From SZUA-584 sp964441275 (GTDB lineage Bacteria > Bacillota > Clostridia > Christensenellales > SZUA-584): DNA of 64,000 bases. Both the position numbers and the translations under genes were made by a program. This document shows positions 43,012-52,456 of this stretch, in pieces (the first letter of the stretch is position 1; the number at the start of each line of letters is the position of its first letter). The stretch covers positions 1-64,000 of the forward strand of contig CAYTUG010000011.1 in assembly GCA_964441275.1 (NCBI GenBank), read 5' to 3'. Below the pieces are notes generated by a model. That model did not search any database. It saw only the letters and a list, made by a program, of their open reading frames with translations, and was not told the origin of the DNA.

Positions 43012-43992
43012 TTAGTGTTCCCGTTTTCTTTTTAATACTTTCCTCGCCGCGAGCGCAATGCTTTCACCGTTTAGCCCAAATTTCTGCATGAGCAATTCCG
43101 GCGGACCCGATTCGCCAAACCTGTCCGTTATACCCACCATCTGAACGGGAACCGGAAACTGCTGCGCTAACACCTCAGCCACCGCGCTTCCCATTCCTCC
43201 CATAATCTGATGCTCTTCGGCCGTAACCACTGCACCGGTTTTTTTTGCGGCTTCTACAATCGTTTGGCTGTCAATAGGTTTTACGGTATGACTGTTAATC
43301 ACCATAGCGTTTATGCCTTCTTTTTCAAGAATTTTTGCAGCTATCAAAGATTCGAACACCATTGCGCCGCACGCAATTATTGCCACATCCGAGCCGTTGC
43401 GGCAACAGTACGCTTCGCCTATTTTAAATGGTGTGTTCAAATCGGTTACCACCGGCACCTTTTCTCTTCCAAACCTGATGTATATCGGTCCTTTCAGTTG
43501 CGCGGCCTCTAATGTCGCTTTCCTTGTTTCCACAGAATCCGCAGGCACAACCACTTTCATGTTTGGCAGACACCGCATAACCGAAATTTCCTCAAGCCCC
43601 TGGTGCGTTGCCCCGTCCGGGCCTACCGATATCCCTCCGTGCGCTCCTGCAAGCTTTACGTTAAGGTTGCTGTAACAAACGGAAGTCCTTATTTGATCCC
43701 ATGCGCGGCCTGAAAGAAATATTCCATAGTTTGTGACAAACGGCACTTTTCCCATAAGCGCCAAACCCGCACCCACTCCCATCTGGTTTTGCTCGGCGAT
43801 TCCGATGCTAAAGAACCTGTCGGGAAATTCGTCGCGAAATAAATCCACTTTAACAGAGCCTGTTAAATCTGCGCCGAGCGCAACAATGTTTTTATCTCTT
43901 TTACCGGCTTCTAAAAGCCCTTCGCCGTATCCAAACCGCGTTGGGATTCTTTCCGGATTGTTAAGGTCTGTTTCTAATTTCGCAAAACGCAT
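43012..43992 (-). CDS. Transketolase, C-terminal subunit
   Basis: The 326-residue pyrimidine-binding and C-terminal half of a split transketolase. TPP-related blocks are GIAEQNQMGVGAGLALMGKVPF, then SVGPDGATHQGLEEISVMRCLPNM, and C-terminal GITDRFGESGPPELLMQKFGL. The ATG overlaps the stop of the N-terminal subunit gene (TAATG), so the two are co-translated and should form one enzyme. Split transketolases often serve a specific sugar pathway rather than the general pentose phosphate cycle. Confidence 0.92.
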   Translation of the reverse strand: MRFAKLETDLNNPERIPTRFGYGEGLLEAGKRDKNIVALGADLTGSVKVDLFRDEFPDRFFSIGIAEQNQMGVGAGLALMGKVPFVTNYGIFLSGRAWDQIRTSVCYSNLNVKLAGAHGGISVGPDGATHQGLEEISVMRCLPNMKVVVPADSVETRKATLEAAQLKGPIYIRFGREKVPVVTDLNTPFKIGEAYCCRNGSDVAIIACGAMVFESLIAAKILEKEGINAMVINSHTVKPIDSQTIVEAAKKTGAVVTAEEHQIMGGMGSAVAEVLAQQFPVPVQMVGITDRFGESGPPELLMQKFGLNGESIALAARKVLKRKREH

Positions 43993-44825
43993 TATACATT
44001 CCTCCCTTCAATTTCACTAAGCGCTTTTTCAAGCTGCTCTTTATCCGGTACTACTCCATGCCATCCTGCGACGTTTTCCATAAAAGACACGCCCTTGCCT
44101 TTTGTGGTGTGCGCTATAATAACAGTCGGCTTGCCTTTGAAATTTTTTGCTTCTTCATAAGCTATTTCGAGGCTTTCAACATCATGGCCGTCAGCTTCAA
44201 TCACATTCCAGTTAAATGCAACCCATTTATCTATCAAAGGGTCAACGTTCATGACGTCTTTAACAAAGCCGTCTATTTGCAGTCTGTTTTTATCTACTAT
44301 CCCGCATAAATTGTCTAATTTATAATGCCCCGCCGCCATAGCCGCTTCCCATATCTGGCCTTCTTGCATCTCGCCGTCTCCCATAAGGCAATATGCGCGC
44401 ACAGACTTGCCGTCCATTTTTGCGGCTAAAGATATCCCGACAGCCAATGAGAGCCCCTGGCCAAGAGACCCGGTAGACGCGTCTAATCCGGGGGTTGCGT
44501 GCATGTACGGATGCCCCTGCAAAATGCTTCCGTATTTTCGTAACGTCATCAATTCTTTTTCATCAAAATATCCGCAGTCCGCCAATACAACGTAAAGTGC
44601 AGGACAAATATGACCTTTGCTTAATATAAATCTGTCTCTGGCTTCCCACAACGGGTTTCTTGGCTCATGCTTTAATATTTTATTGTAAAGTACCGTTAAA
44701 ATCTCAATAGCGGATAAAGCTCCTCCGGGATGCCCGGAGCCTGCTTCGCTGAGCATCTTTAACATGTTCGCCCTTAGGCGCTGCGCCTTTTGCTGCAGCT
44801 CTAATCTTTCGCATTTCGTATTCAC
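43992..44825 (-). CDS. Transketolase, N-terminal (TPP-binding) subunit
   Basis: About 277 residues. The TPP/Mg motif is GDGEMQEGQIWEAAMAAGHYKLDNLCGIVDKNRLQIDG-type, split here into GDGEMQEGQ and KNRLQIDG. Other blocks are GHPGGALSAIEILTVLYN and DRFILSKGHICPALY. I choose the GTG at 44825 because GAAGGAGG lies 7 bases upstream. The ATG at 44864 would put that ribosome binding site inside the protein. Confidence 0.92.
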   Translation of the reverse strand: MNTKCERLELQQKAQRLRANMLKMLSEAGSGHPGGALSAIEILTVLYNKILKHEPRNPLWEARDRFILSKGHICPALYVVLADCGYFDEKELMTLRKYGSILQGHPYMHATPGLDASTGSLGQGLSLAVGISLAAKMDGKSVRAYCLMGDGEMQEGQIWEAAMAAGHYKLDNLCGIVDKNRLQIDGFVKDVMNVDPLIDKWVAFNWNVIEADGHDVESLEIAYEEAKNFKGKPTVIIAHTTKGKGVSFMENVAGWHGVVPDKEQLEKALSEIEGRNV

Positions 44826-44870
44826 TTTTTTGCCTCCTTCGTTATTTGTTGAACAATAATTCAAAAAGAA

Positions 44871-46247
44871 TTAAAACAATACCGGCGCATGGCGTTTTAT
44901 CAAATCGCCCCTGAATTCACCTTTTACAAATTCCCCGTCGCGTACTACAAAATTACCTCTAACAATTGTATTAATAACCGCGCCGGTTAAGGACATGCCT
45001 TCGTAAGGAGAAAAATCCGTCTGCATGTGCGCCTTAACTGCGGTAAGCGTGCGGGACGCATCAGGGTCTATCACCACTATATCTGCATCGCTCCCTATTC
45101 CTATTACGCCTTTCTTAGGGTACATACCCATCAGTTTTGCTTGATTGGTTGAAGTTAAAGCCACAAATTTTGAAGGAGTTATCCGGTTTTTCGCCACGCC
45201 CTCGGAAAACAACACAGCCCCGCGCGTCTCTATTGTGGGCAATCCGTTGGGGACTTTGGGAAAATAGCCGGCATACTTTCTTTTTTGCCTTACCGAATAA
45301 TCAGTATGGTCGCTGTTTACGATATCAATCATACCCGCGGCTATCATTTCCCAAAGCGCATTCACGTCATCTTTTGTCCGCAGCGGAGGACTAACTATCA
45401 TTTCGTTGCCTCTGTCTTCCAAATAAACGGCTTCGGTAAGCGTTAAGTAGTGAGGGCATGTTTCCAAATAAACGGGCAGACTCTTTCGCATATCACGCAA
45501 AAACCGTTCTGCTTTCGCCGTAGAAAGATGAGCAAAAACAGTTGGCGCCCCTATATCGCGAACGAAGGACGAGATGCTGTATATTGATTCCGTTTCGCTT
45601 ATCGGCGAGTGACTTCTTGCATGGTAAATAGGAGTCGTTTTGCCTTCGCGTACACATTGTTGAATATTGTGCTCAATAATGTCGGAAGTCTCGCAATGAA
45701 CTATTGCTATTCCGTTTTCACGTTCAACAATCTTCATTGCTGTGTAAATCCCCTGCTTTTCCAGCATCAGCAAACCTTTATACGCCGTAAACAGCTTAAG
45801 AGAGGGAAAGCCGGATTGCATCAATCCTTTAACCTCATCAAACGACCTTTTGTCGGCATTTAAAATACATATATGAAAGCTGTAATCTATTACGCAATTA
45901 TCCTTCGCTTCGTCAAGCTTGCGCGCAAATGCCTGCTCGGGGGTCTCGTCTGCATAAATAAACGCAAAATCAATTACACTGGTAAGCCCTCCGTACGCCC
46001 CGGCAATAGTACCGTTATAATAATTGTCCAACGAAGGAATTTCTCCCTGCCTGTTTGATATATGCGCATGAGTGTCTATAAGCCCGGGCATAACATATTT
46101 GCCGTCCGCATCTACTGTTTCTTTTGCCTCTGCCATTTGATTGCAATCTCCGAGCAATACTATTTTTCCGGCTTTTATTGCAACATCGGTATGCAGCATA
46201 CTGTCCGCATTTACAACCAACCCGTTTTTTATTATCAAATCTAACAT
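44871..46247 (-). CDS. Dihydropyrimidinase/hydantoinase-family cyclic amidohydrolase, copy 1
   Basis: This 458-residue metal-dependent amidohydrolase has metal ligands in DTHAHI, the probable carboxylated Lys in SLKLFTAYKG, His in IVHCET and FAHLST, and Asp in NSDHTDY. The family opens cyclic amides such as dihydrouracil, hydantoin or allantoin. The true substrate is unknown. It is paralogous to the enzyme at 50872-52245, with matching length and many shared blocks. It abuts the amidase gene without a gap, which suggests sequential steps. Confidence 0.9.
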   Translation of the reverse strand: MLDLIIKNGLVVNADSMLHTDVAIKAGKIVLLGDCNQMAEAKETVDADGKYVMPGLIDTHAHISNRQGEIPSLDNYYNGTIAGAYGGLTSVIDFAFIYADETPEQAFARKLDEAKDNCVIDYSFHICILNADKRSFDEVKGLMQSGFPSLKLFTAYKGLLMLEKQGIYTAMKIVERENGIAIVHCETSDIIEHNIQQCVREGKTTPIYHARSHSPISETESIYSISSFVRDIGAPTVFAHLSTAKAERFLRDMRKSLPVYLETCPHYLTLTEAVYLEDRGNEMIVSPPLRTKDDVNALWEMIAAGMIDIVNSDHTDYSVRQKRKYAGYFPKVPNGLPTIETRGAVLFSEGVAKNRITPSKFVALTSTNQAKLMGMYPKKGVIGIGSDADIVVIDPDASRTLTAVKAHMQTDFSPYEGMSLTGAVINTIVRGNFVVRDGEFVKGEFRGDLIKRHAPVLF

Positions 46248-47633
46248 TTACACAGCTCCCTTTAGCTTTCTCTCAAGCAGCGATGCATATTTGTACAGTA
46301 TTCTTTCATCAAAAGGCCGCGCAATAAACGATATGCTTGTTTGTTTGCCTTGTTTCGAAACACCTGTGGGCAATGTAATTGCCGGAAAGCCTGAAAAATT
46401 AGCTATCCATGTGTACCGCGGATATGCCGTTAGCGCCGTTTCTTTCCGTTCGCCCATTTTTACATTGCAATCGCCTATTTTGCAGGCGGTACAAGGCGTT
46501 GTCGGCAATACCAGCACCTCACAGCCTTCCAACAATTCAAGCATTTTAATTTGGAACCGTTTTTTTTTGCTTTGATACATTGCAAGCTGCACCCCGCTGC
46601 ACTTTGCCGAGGTCATACGCTCATACACCTGCCCGCTTATAGAATCCGGAGCACAATTAACCGCCTCGCTAAATTCTGCAAATGCGGACACGGTCAGTAT
46701 GTTTTGATGGGCCTCCCTGAAACTAAAAAGTTGGGACAAGGATACCGGCAGGGTTTTGGCGCCGTTGTTTGCAAGTATGTCTATGCTTTTAAGTATATTT
46801 GTGCTCATTTGCGCGTCTATATCGTTGTTTATCGCATCCAAAGCAACGGCAATCTTATTTCCGTTTATGCTTTCACCTATGGATAATGTAAAATCCTCGT
46901 TTGGCAACGGGGCGCTAAACGGATCGCGAATATCGTAACCCGCCATTGAGTTTAACATCAACGCATTGTCTGTGACATTGCGCGCCATAGGACCTATTAC
47001 ATCGATAGGAAAGGAAAGTGCGGTTGAGTGATAATTGCTCACCCTGCCCATGGTTGGTTTTAGACCGACCAAACCGCAATGGCTTGATGGCAACCTTATA
47101 GAGCCGCCCGCATCTGAGCCAGTTGCGGCGGTTAGCATACACGCCCCTACGGCCACGCCGCTTCCGCTTGACGAGCCGCCGCTAATAAGAGCCGGATCAA
47201 GCGGGTTTTTACACGCTCCTTTGTATGAGACATCCCCTAAAGGCCCAAGCGCAAATTGGCATGTGTTAGTCTTTCCCATTATTATTGCGCCATTCTTTTT
47301 TAGCAATTCGACATGTCCCGAATCAGCTTTGGCGATATTGTTTTCGTATGCTTCGCATCCGTAAGTAGTCGCAACGCCTTCGACATCAAATATATCTTTT
47401 ATACCCACAGGCACACCGTCAATTGCGCTTAACGGCTTTCCCTTCAGATACCGCTTTTCCGACTCTTTTGCAAACTCAAGAGCTTTATCAGCCATAACAG
47501 TTATAAAAGCATTCAGGTTTTGTTTTTCGTGTATGCGGTTTAACATGTACAGGCAATATTCGTATGGTGAAATATTGCCTTGCGTATAACATTTCACCAA
47601 CTCTCTTATGCTAAGCCTTTCGATTGCCCGCAT
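46248..47633 (-). CDS. Amidase-signature-family hydrolase
   Basis: This 461-residue enzyme has the Ser-cisSer-Lys triad: Lys in GVPVGIKDIFD, the Gly/Ser-rich block SGGSSSGSGVAVGA and the nucleophile Ser in GSDAGGSIRLPSSHCG. The family hydrolyses linear amides. Together with the adjacent cyclic amidohydrolase it could convert a ring amide to a free acid plus ammonia. It is distinct from GatA by context, since no gatB or gatC is near. Confidence 0.9.
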   Translation of the reverse strand: MRAIERLSIRELVKCYTQGNISPYEYCLYMLNRIHEKQNLNAFITVMADKALEFAKESEKRYLKGKPLSAIDGVPVGIKDIFDVEGVATTYGCEAYENNIAKADSGHVELLKKNGAIIMGKTNTCQFALGPLGDVSYKGACKNPLDPALISGGSSSGSGVAVGACMLTAATGSDAGGSIRLPSSHCGLVGLKPTMGRVSNYHSTALSFPIDVIGPMARNVTDNALMLNSMAGYDIRDPFSAPLPNEDFTLSIGESINGNKIAVALDAINNDIDAQMSTNILKSIDILANNGAKTLPVSLSQLFSFREAHQNILTVSAFAEFSEAVNCAPDSISGQVYERMTSAKCSGVQLAMYQSKKKRFQIKMLELLEGCEVLVLPTTPCTACKIGDCNVKMGERKETALTAYPRYTWIANFSGFPAITLPTGVSKQGKQTSISFIARPFDERILYKYASLLERKLKGAV

Positions 47634-47663
47634 TTTAAAGCCCCCGTCGTTTTAGAATTTTGT

Positions 47664-48572
47664 TTACCATTCTCCCTGCGGCTGTTTGTCAATATGCACG
47701 TGATGCCCGCTATAGTTTCCCGCAACACAGCTCTTTAGCTCTTTCGCTGCGATTATTAATTTTTCGCAATTCACCCCGGTTTCGTACCCAAGATGATCAA
47801 GCATAAACACAAAATCTTCAGTAGCGGTGTTGCCGCTTGCGCCAGGGGCAAAGGGGCACCCCCCCAAACCGCCAAGCGCTGTCTGCACATTGTTTATTCC
47901 GCACTCTACAGCTGTCAGACTGTTGATCATACCCATATTGCGCGTATCGTGTATGTGTATCGAAAGGGTTAAATCTGTGTATTTGTCCTGCACCGATTGT
48001 ATTGCAGCTTTAATATGGTTAGGGGCAGCAACTCCAATAGTGTCGCACAATGTTATTCCGCGTATCCCTAAATCGTATATCGGATGTAAAAACTCAATTA
48101 ATTGTTTGGGATGTTTTCTTCCCTCGAACGGACATCCGAATGCGGTGGCAACATCCAGCACGATATTGACTTTTCCGTATTCTTTCCTAATCATGCGAAG
48201 CTCATGCAAGGACTGCGAATGAGTTCTGTTCACGTTCGCAATGTTATGGCTTTCGCTTAGGGAAATGACGGGTGTTATCTCATCAAGTCCGCACTCAATC
48301 GCTTTTTGGGCGCCTATTAAATTGGGAACCAGCGCAAAAAACTTTATATCCTTAAAACGCTCAAGGCATTTTCGAACAACAATGTCCGCGTCCCACATCT
48401 GCGGAATAGCTTTCGGACTGACAAAAGAAGTTAACTGGATTGTGCTGCAACCCGCTTTAATAAGGTTCTCAATTGTATTGAGCTTAACCTTAGTCGGGAT
48501 TGGCTCTTTTACGCTTTGGAAACCATCCCGAGGACCTATTTCAACAATTCTTACTCTTTTTTTATTGTTCAT
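47664..48572 (-). CDS. HMG-CoA lyase-family enzyme
   Basis: This 302-residue DRE-TIM metallolyase has EIGPRDGFQ with the catalytic Arg-Asp pair, HIHDTRNMG with metal ligands, and GGLGGCPFAPGASGN containing the active-site Cys loop. The known reaction of the family is cleavage of 3-hydroxy-3-methylglutaryl-CoA to acetyl-CoA and acetoacetate. Here the ATG overlaps the CoA-transferase stop by 4 bases, so the two probably act in sequence: activation of a 3-hydroxy dicarboxylic acid, then carbon-carbon cleavage. Confidence 0.9.
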   Translation of the reverse strand: MNNKKRVRIVEIGPRDGFQSVKEPIPTKVKLNTIENLIKAGCSTIQLTSFVSPKAIPQMWDADIVVRKCLERFKDIKFFALVPNLIGAQKAIECGLDEITPVISLSESHNIANVNRTHSQSLHELRMIRKEYGKVNIVLDVATAFGCPFEGRKHPKQLIEFLHPIYDLGIRGITLCDTIGVAAPNHIKAAIQSVQDKYTDLTLSIHIHDTRNMGMINSLTAVECGINNVQTALGGLGGCPFAPGASGNTATEDFVFMLDHLGYETGVNCEKLIIAAKELKSCVAGNYSGHHVHIDKQPQGEW

Positions 48573-49759
48573 ATTATTTTATTTGCCTGTAAATCTTGTA
48601 TCTGCCGTCCGCTCATGTTAAGCCATTCGCTTAACACTTCATCATTATGTTGACCTAACTTCGGGGCGGGCTTAAACTCGTTTATGCAATCTCCGCTAAA
48701 CTTAATCTGATTGCCGGTAAGCGTAACGGGGCCTACCTCCGGCTGCATAATATCAACAAACATCTTCCTTGCGTTTGCGATATGTTCGTCTTTAACCATT
48801 CGATCGATTGTATAGATTTGCGACGCCGGCACGCCTGAAGACAGCACCTTTTCGACAGCCTCGTCCATAGTCATGTCTTTGAGCCAATCCTCGATTATTG
48901 ATTTTAAAACGGAGTGATTTTCCACCCTGTCCTTATTATGTTTAAAAAGCGGATTTTGCAATAGCTCGGGCTTTTCCATTACATTTGCAAAAATGGCGAA
49001 CAACTTATCGTTTCCGCAGGCGATAACGATATTCCCGTCTTTAACCTTAAACGAATCGTAAGGATAAATGGCTTCGTATCTATTGCCTATACGCTTGGGC
49101 ACTTCTCCGGTAGCAATATATATTTGGCTGATAATTTCTAAAGAAGATACAACGCAGTCCACCAACGCAACGTCGACTTTTTGCCCGCATCCTGTTTCCT
49201 TCGCTTTATAATAAGCAGCTAAAACGCCTATGCTAAGATTAAGCCCCCCAAGCACATCGGCAATGGCTGTGCCTGTGCGCGTTGGCTCATCTTCCGGCCA
49301 TCCGGTTGTACTCATAAGCCCGCCTATCGCCTGCCCGATAATATCGTATCCCGCCCTGTCGTGATAAGGACCGTAATGCCCGAAACCGGAAACGCACCCG
49401 TACACCAACTTGGGGTTTGTTTGTTTTAACACATCGTAGCCCAACCCCAATCGTTCCATTACGCCGGGGCGAAAATTCTCTATTAAAATATCTGCTTTTT
49501 TTACAAGCTCGAATACTATCTCTTTTGCCTTATCTTTTTTTAAATCTAACGTTATTCCTCTTTTGTTACGGTTTAAATTTATATAATACAGGCTTTCGCC
49601 ATTAACAAAAGGAGGCAATTGCCGAGAATCATCGCCTTTATCCGGCCTTTCAATCTTTATAACATCTGCGCCCATATCCGCTAACATCATGCCGCAATAC
49701 GGGCCCGCCAATACTCTTGTAAAATCGACTACCTTAACCCCTTTTAATACTCCTTGCAT
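48569..49759 (-). CDS. Class III CoA-transferase (CaiB/BaiF family)
   Basis: The 396-residue family III CoA-transferase starts GVLKGVKVVDFTRVLAGPYCG. It has DMGADVIKIERP and ENFRPGVMERLGLGYD, and the catalytic Asp is expected in TGTAIADVLGG. The family moves CoA between organic acids (oxalate/formate, carnitine, malate, hydroxymethylglutarate). Pairing with the lyase points to CoA activation of a catabolic acid. Confidence 0.92.
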   Translation of the reverse strand: MQGVLKGVKVVDFTRVLAGPYCGMMLADMGADVIKIERPDKGDDSRQLPPFVNGESLYYINLNRNKRGITLDLKKDKAKEIVFELVKKADILIENFRPGVMERLGLGYDVLKQTNPKLVYGCVSGFGHYGPYHDRAGYDIIGQAIGGLMSTTGWPEDEPTRTGTAIADVLGGLNLSIGVLAAYYKAKETGCGQKVDVALVDCVVSSLEIISQIYIATGEVPKRIGNRYEAIYPYDSFKVKDGNIVIACGNDKLFAIFANVMEKPELLQNPLFKHNKDRVENHSVLKSIIEDWLKDMTMDEAVEKVLSSGVPASQIYTIDRMVKDEHIANARKMFVDIMQPEVGPVTLTGNQIKFSGDCINEFKPAPKLGQHNDEVLSEWLNMSGRQIQDLQANKII

Positions 49760-49782
49760 AAATTACTCCTTTTTTGTAGCTG

Positions 49783-50805
49783 CTAATCGTTGCGAAATAA
49801 GTAGTCGGGGTGTTTGTCAAGCCATTGCATATAATCTTCAAAAGATTCATTAAGACCATACTTTGGTTTGTACCCCGTATCTTTAACCAAAAGTTCGGTA
49901 GACATAGGGGCATTATCATTAGGATGATTTATGCTCACTGTAGCTGTGTTCTTATCAGATGCCAAGCCAAATTCAAACTTTGGATAGCGTTTTTTAAGCA
50001 GTGCGCACCAATCGAGCATCGACCAAATATGCCCAGAACAAAGAGGATAAATTTCGTGTTCTAATGTTTCGGACGCCAACAGCGCCAATATTGAATTTGC
50101 AATATCTTTACCGTAAACCCAATCCAATTCGCATGCCCTTGGAAGGTAAACAGGCTCTCCAAGTATTGCGCTTCTTGTTGTCTGGAAAGGAAAGCTCATG
50201 CTTGGCCTAACTCCGCTGTAATGTTCCCATGGTCCAAACACATCTCCGATTCGGGCGACATAGGCGTCCATTTCAAACAGCTGCCGGTAACGCAAAACAA
50301 TACGCTCCCCGGCATGTTTTGTGATCTCGTAAAATGTGGTCGGTTTGTGCGCGCTTACGCCTTCAACAAGCGGATTGCCCTCAAATGCCGTTTTGCCGTA
50401 TGCCGAAATTGAACCCAAATATATAAAACGTCCAATGTCATGTTTTTGCGCTGCTTTAACAGCGTTTAACACTCCGATACAGTTAACTTCTAAAATCTGT
50501 TTTGCTTGCTCGCGCTCCATTTGTATGCTTGGGGTCATTGCTGCGCCGTGGATAATATCGGTAACCTGATATTTAGTTACTGCCTCGTCAAGTTTAGATT
50601 CATCAAGAATATCCCCAAGAAAAACGCTAAAGTGCCCTTTTCTATTGGCCAGCTCGTTATAATCGGCTTCTTCAAGCGGCCTTCGGGCAAAAACGACAAC
50701 ATTTAATCCCTCGTCTAACAGCCGTTCGCTTATGTTCATACATACCGAACCGGTGCCTCCGGTTATTAAAACTGTCCTGTTGTGCAAGCCATTGGATATG
50801 GACAT
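49783..50805 (-). CDS. NAD-dependent epimerase/dehydratase
   Basis: This 340-residue extended SDR has a Rossmann start TVLITGGTGSVCMNISERLL, LGSISAYGKT with the catalytic Ser/Thr and YEITK with Tyr and Lys. These usually act on nucleotide sugars, but related enzymes oxidise or epimerise free sugar acids. Its place among catabolic genes favours the latter. It lies 23 bases before the CoA-transferase gene. Confidence 0.88.
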   Translation of the reverse strand: MSISNGLHNRTVLITGGTGSVCMNISERLLDEGLNVVVFARRPLEEADYNELANRKGHFSVFLGDILDESKLDEAVTKYQVTDIIHGAAMTPSIQMEREQAKQILEVNCIGVLNAVKAAQKHDIGRFIYLGSISAYGKTAFEGNPLVEGVSAHKPTTFYEITKHAGERIVLRYRQLFEMDAYVARIGDVFGPWEHYSGVRPSMSFPFQTTRSAILGEPVYLPRACELDWVYGKDIANSILALLASETLEHEIYPLCSGHIWSMLDWCALLKKRYPKFEFGLASDKNTATVSINHPNDNAPMSTELLVKDTGYKPKYGLNESFEDYMQWLDKHPDYLFRND

Positions 50806-50871
50806 AATCTTATCCTTTCTATGTTGTCAGCTGCTCAAATTATATATTTGGATATAAACGTTTATTTAACG

Positions 50872-52245
50872 TTACAGTATAGGCGCTCCAAGCTTTAGTA
50901 ATGAACCTCTAAATTTCGCATCTATATATTTCCCCTGCCTTACCACAATGTAACCGCGCACAATCGTATCGCGCACTTTGCCCGTGATATCTATACCCTC
51001 AAAAGGGGAATAATCAGTACTCATATGATGTCCTTTTCCGGAATACCTGTGTTTAACAGCGGGATCAAACACCACTATATCGGCGTCGCTTCCAACCATA
51101 ATCGCGCCTTTTTGCGGGTAAATTCCCAAAAGTTTTGCGGCGCTCGCCGATGTCAGCTCGACAAACCGGTTGACGCTTATCCTCTCTTTGGCAACGCCTT
51201 CGGAAAACAAAACAGTTCCGCAGGTTTCAATACCGGGCAAGCCGTTGGGCGCTTTTGGGAAGAAATCTTTATATTTTGTTTTTTGCTCTATCGTAAAGTC
51301 GTTGTGGTCGCTGCTTATTATATCTATAAGCCCTTCGTTTATCATTTCCCAAAGCCCGTCCCTGTCTTCCGCTGTTCTAAACGGCGGGCTGCATACAAAT
51401 AAATAACCGTCTTCTTGGGCGTATTTTTCTTCTGTTAAAGTTAAATAATGCGGGCATGATTCGACAAATATAGGAGTGTCTTTTTTAGCCTCCCTTAGCA
51501 TCTGCCTCGACTGCGAAGTGGTCATATGCGCAAATATTGCCGGGGTGCCGGTGTCTTTCACCATTGCCAATATCGCATACATTGCCTCGAGTTCTGTTAT
51601 AACAGGCCGGGAATTTTTGTGGTCAACTGGCAGGGTTTTGCCCGCCGCAACCGCGTCCGCAATATATTGCTGAATCATATCATCGCATTCTGCGTGAATC
51701 AGGCTTGAGCCGCCCTCACACGCGATAATCTTCAAAACTTCATAAATCCCCGATTTTTCTAACATTAAGGCGCCGCGATTGATTGTGAATATTTTTATAG
51801 AGCGAAAACCGTCCTGCAATAAGCACCTGATGTCCTCATATGATTGCGTGTCCGCACTGTTAATGCAAGGGTGAAAGGAATAATCAATAACGCAATTTCC
51901 CTTGGCCTCGTTTAATTTACGCGTAAGAGCACCGGACGGCGTCTCGCCCTTGTTCAAAAATGCAAAATCAATAATAGTTGTAGTGCCGCCGCAAGCAGCC
52001 GCTATTGTACTGCTATTGTAGCTGTCAAGCGTTGAAAATTCGCCCAATTTTGTGGCGATGTGAGCATGATTATCAATCATACCTGGAAATACATACATAT
52101 TTGCTGCATCAATTGTTTCATTTGCTTCGCAAAAATGGCGCGAATCTCCTAAAGCTACAATTTTTTCGTCTTTTATCGCTATATCAATACATTCCGAATG
52201 CTCTGCATTGATAACATTTCCGCCTTTTATAATTAAATCCAGCAT
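50872..52245 (-). CDS. Dihydropyrimidinase/hydantoinase-family cyclic amidohydrolase, copy 2
   Basis: The 457-residue paralogue of the enzyme at 44871-46247. Metal ligands are kept: DNHAHI, a Lys in SIKIFTINRG, His in LIHAECDD and FAHMTT, and Asp in SSDHNDF. The substrate loop differs (FTINRG here, FTAYKG in copy 1), so the two probably have different substrates or steps. It starts at an ATG with AAAGGAAAG upstream and is the first catabolic gene after the importer. Confidence 0.9.
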   Translation of the reverse strand: MLDLIIKGGNVINAEHSECIDIAIKDEKIVALGDSRHFCEANETIDAANMYVFPGMIDNHAHIATKLGEFSTLDSYNSSTIAAACGGTTTIIDFAFLNKGETPSGALTRKLNEAKGNCVIDYSFHPCINSADTQSYEDIRCLLQDGFRSIKIFTINRGALMLEKSGIYEVLKIIACEGGSSLIHAECDDMIQQYIADAVAAGKTLPVDHKNSRPVITELEAMYAILAMVKDTGTPAIFAHMTTSQSRQMLREAKKDTPIFVESCPHYLTLTEEKYAQEDGYLFVCSPPFRTAEDRDGLWEMINEGLIDIISSDHNDFTIEQKTKYKDFFPKAPNGLPGIETCGTVLFSEGVAKERISVNRFVELTSASAAKLLGIYPQKGAIMVGSDADIVVFDPAVKHRYSGKGHHMSTDYSPFEGIDITGKVRDTIVRGYIVVRQGKYIDAKFRGSLLKLGAPIL

Positions 52246-52358
52246 TTTCTTTCCTTTCTATATTGAAAGCGTATCGAAAACCTTGCGCATTCTTTGATAA
52301 ATACTATGAAACTGAAAATGAAACTAACGTTAATGGTGTTTATCAGCATGTGCTTTTT

Positions 52359-52416
52359 GGTAACGCCGTGAAGCGCGATTGTTACCGTACAGGTGCATTC
52401 CGATTCGGAATGCACC
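52359..52416 (-). promoter_or_regulatory. Tandem stem-loops between binding-protein and catabolic genes
   Basis: Two inverted repeats follow the binding-protein stop. One is a 12-bp nearly perfect palindrome around GGTGCATTCCGA/TCGGAATGCACC (52392-52403 and 52405-52416). The other is a 6-bp stem GGTAAC/GTTACC (52359-52364 and 52381-52386). No T run follows, so they are not ordinary terminators. They could protect the 3' end of the binding-protein mRNA or mark a processing point. Confidence 0.5.
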
Positions 52417-52456
52417 CATACCCATCTCCCTACGAAACAATCATTCTAATCGAAAA

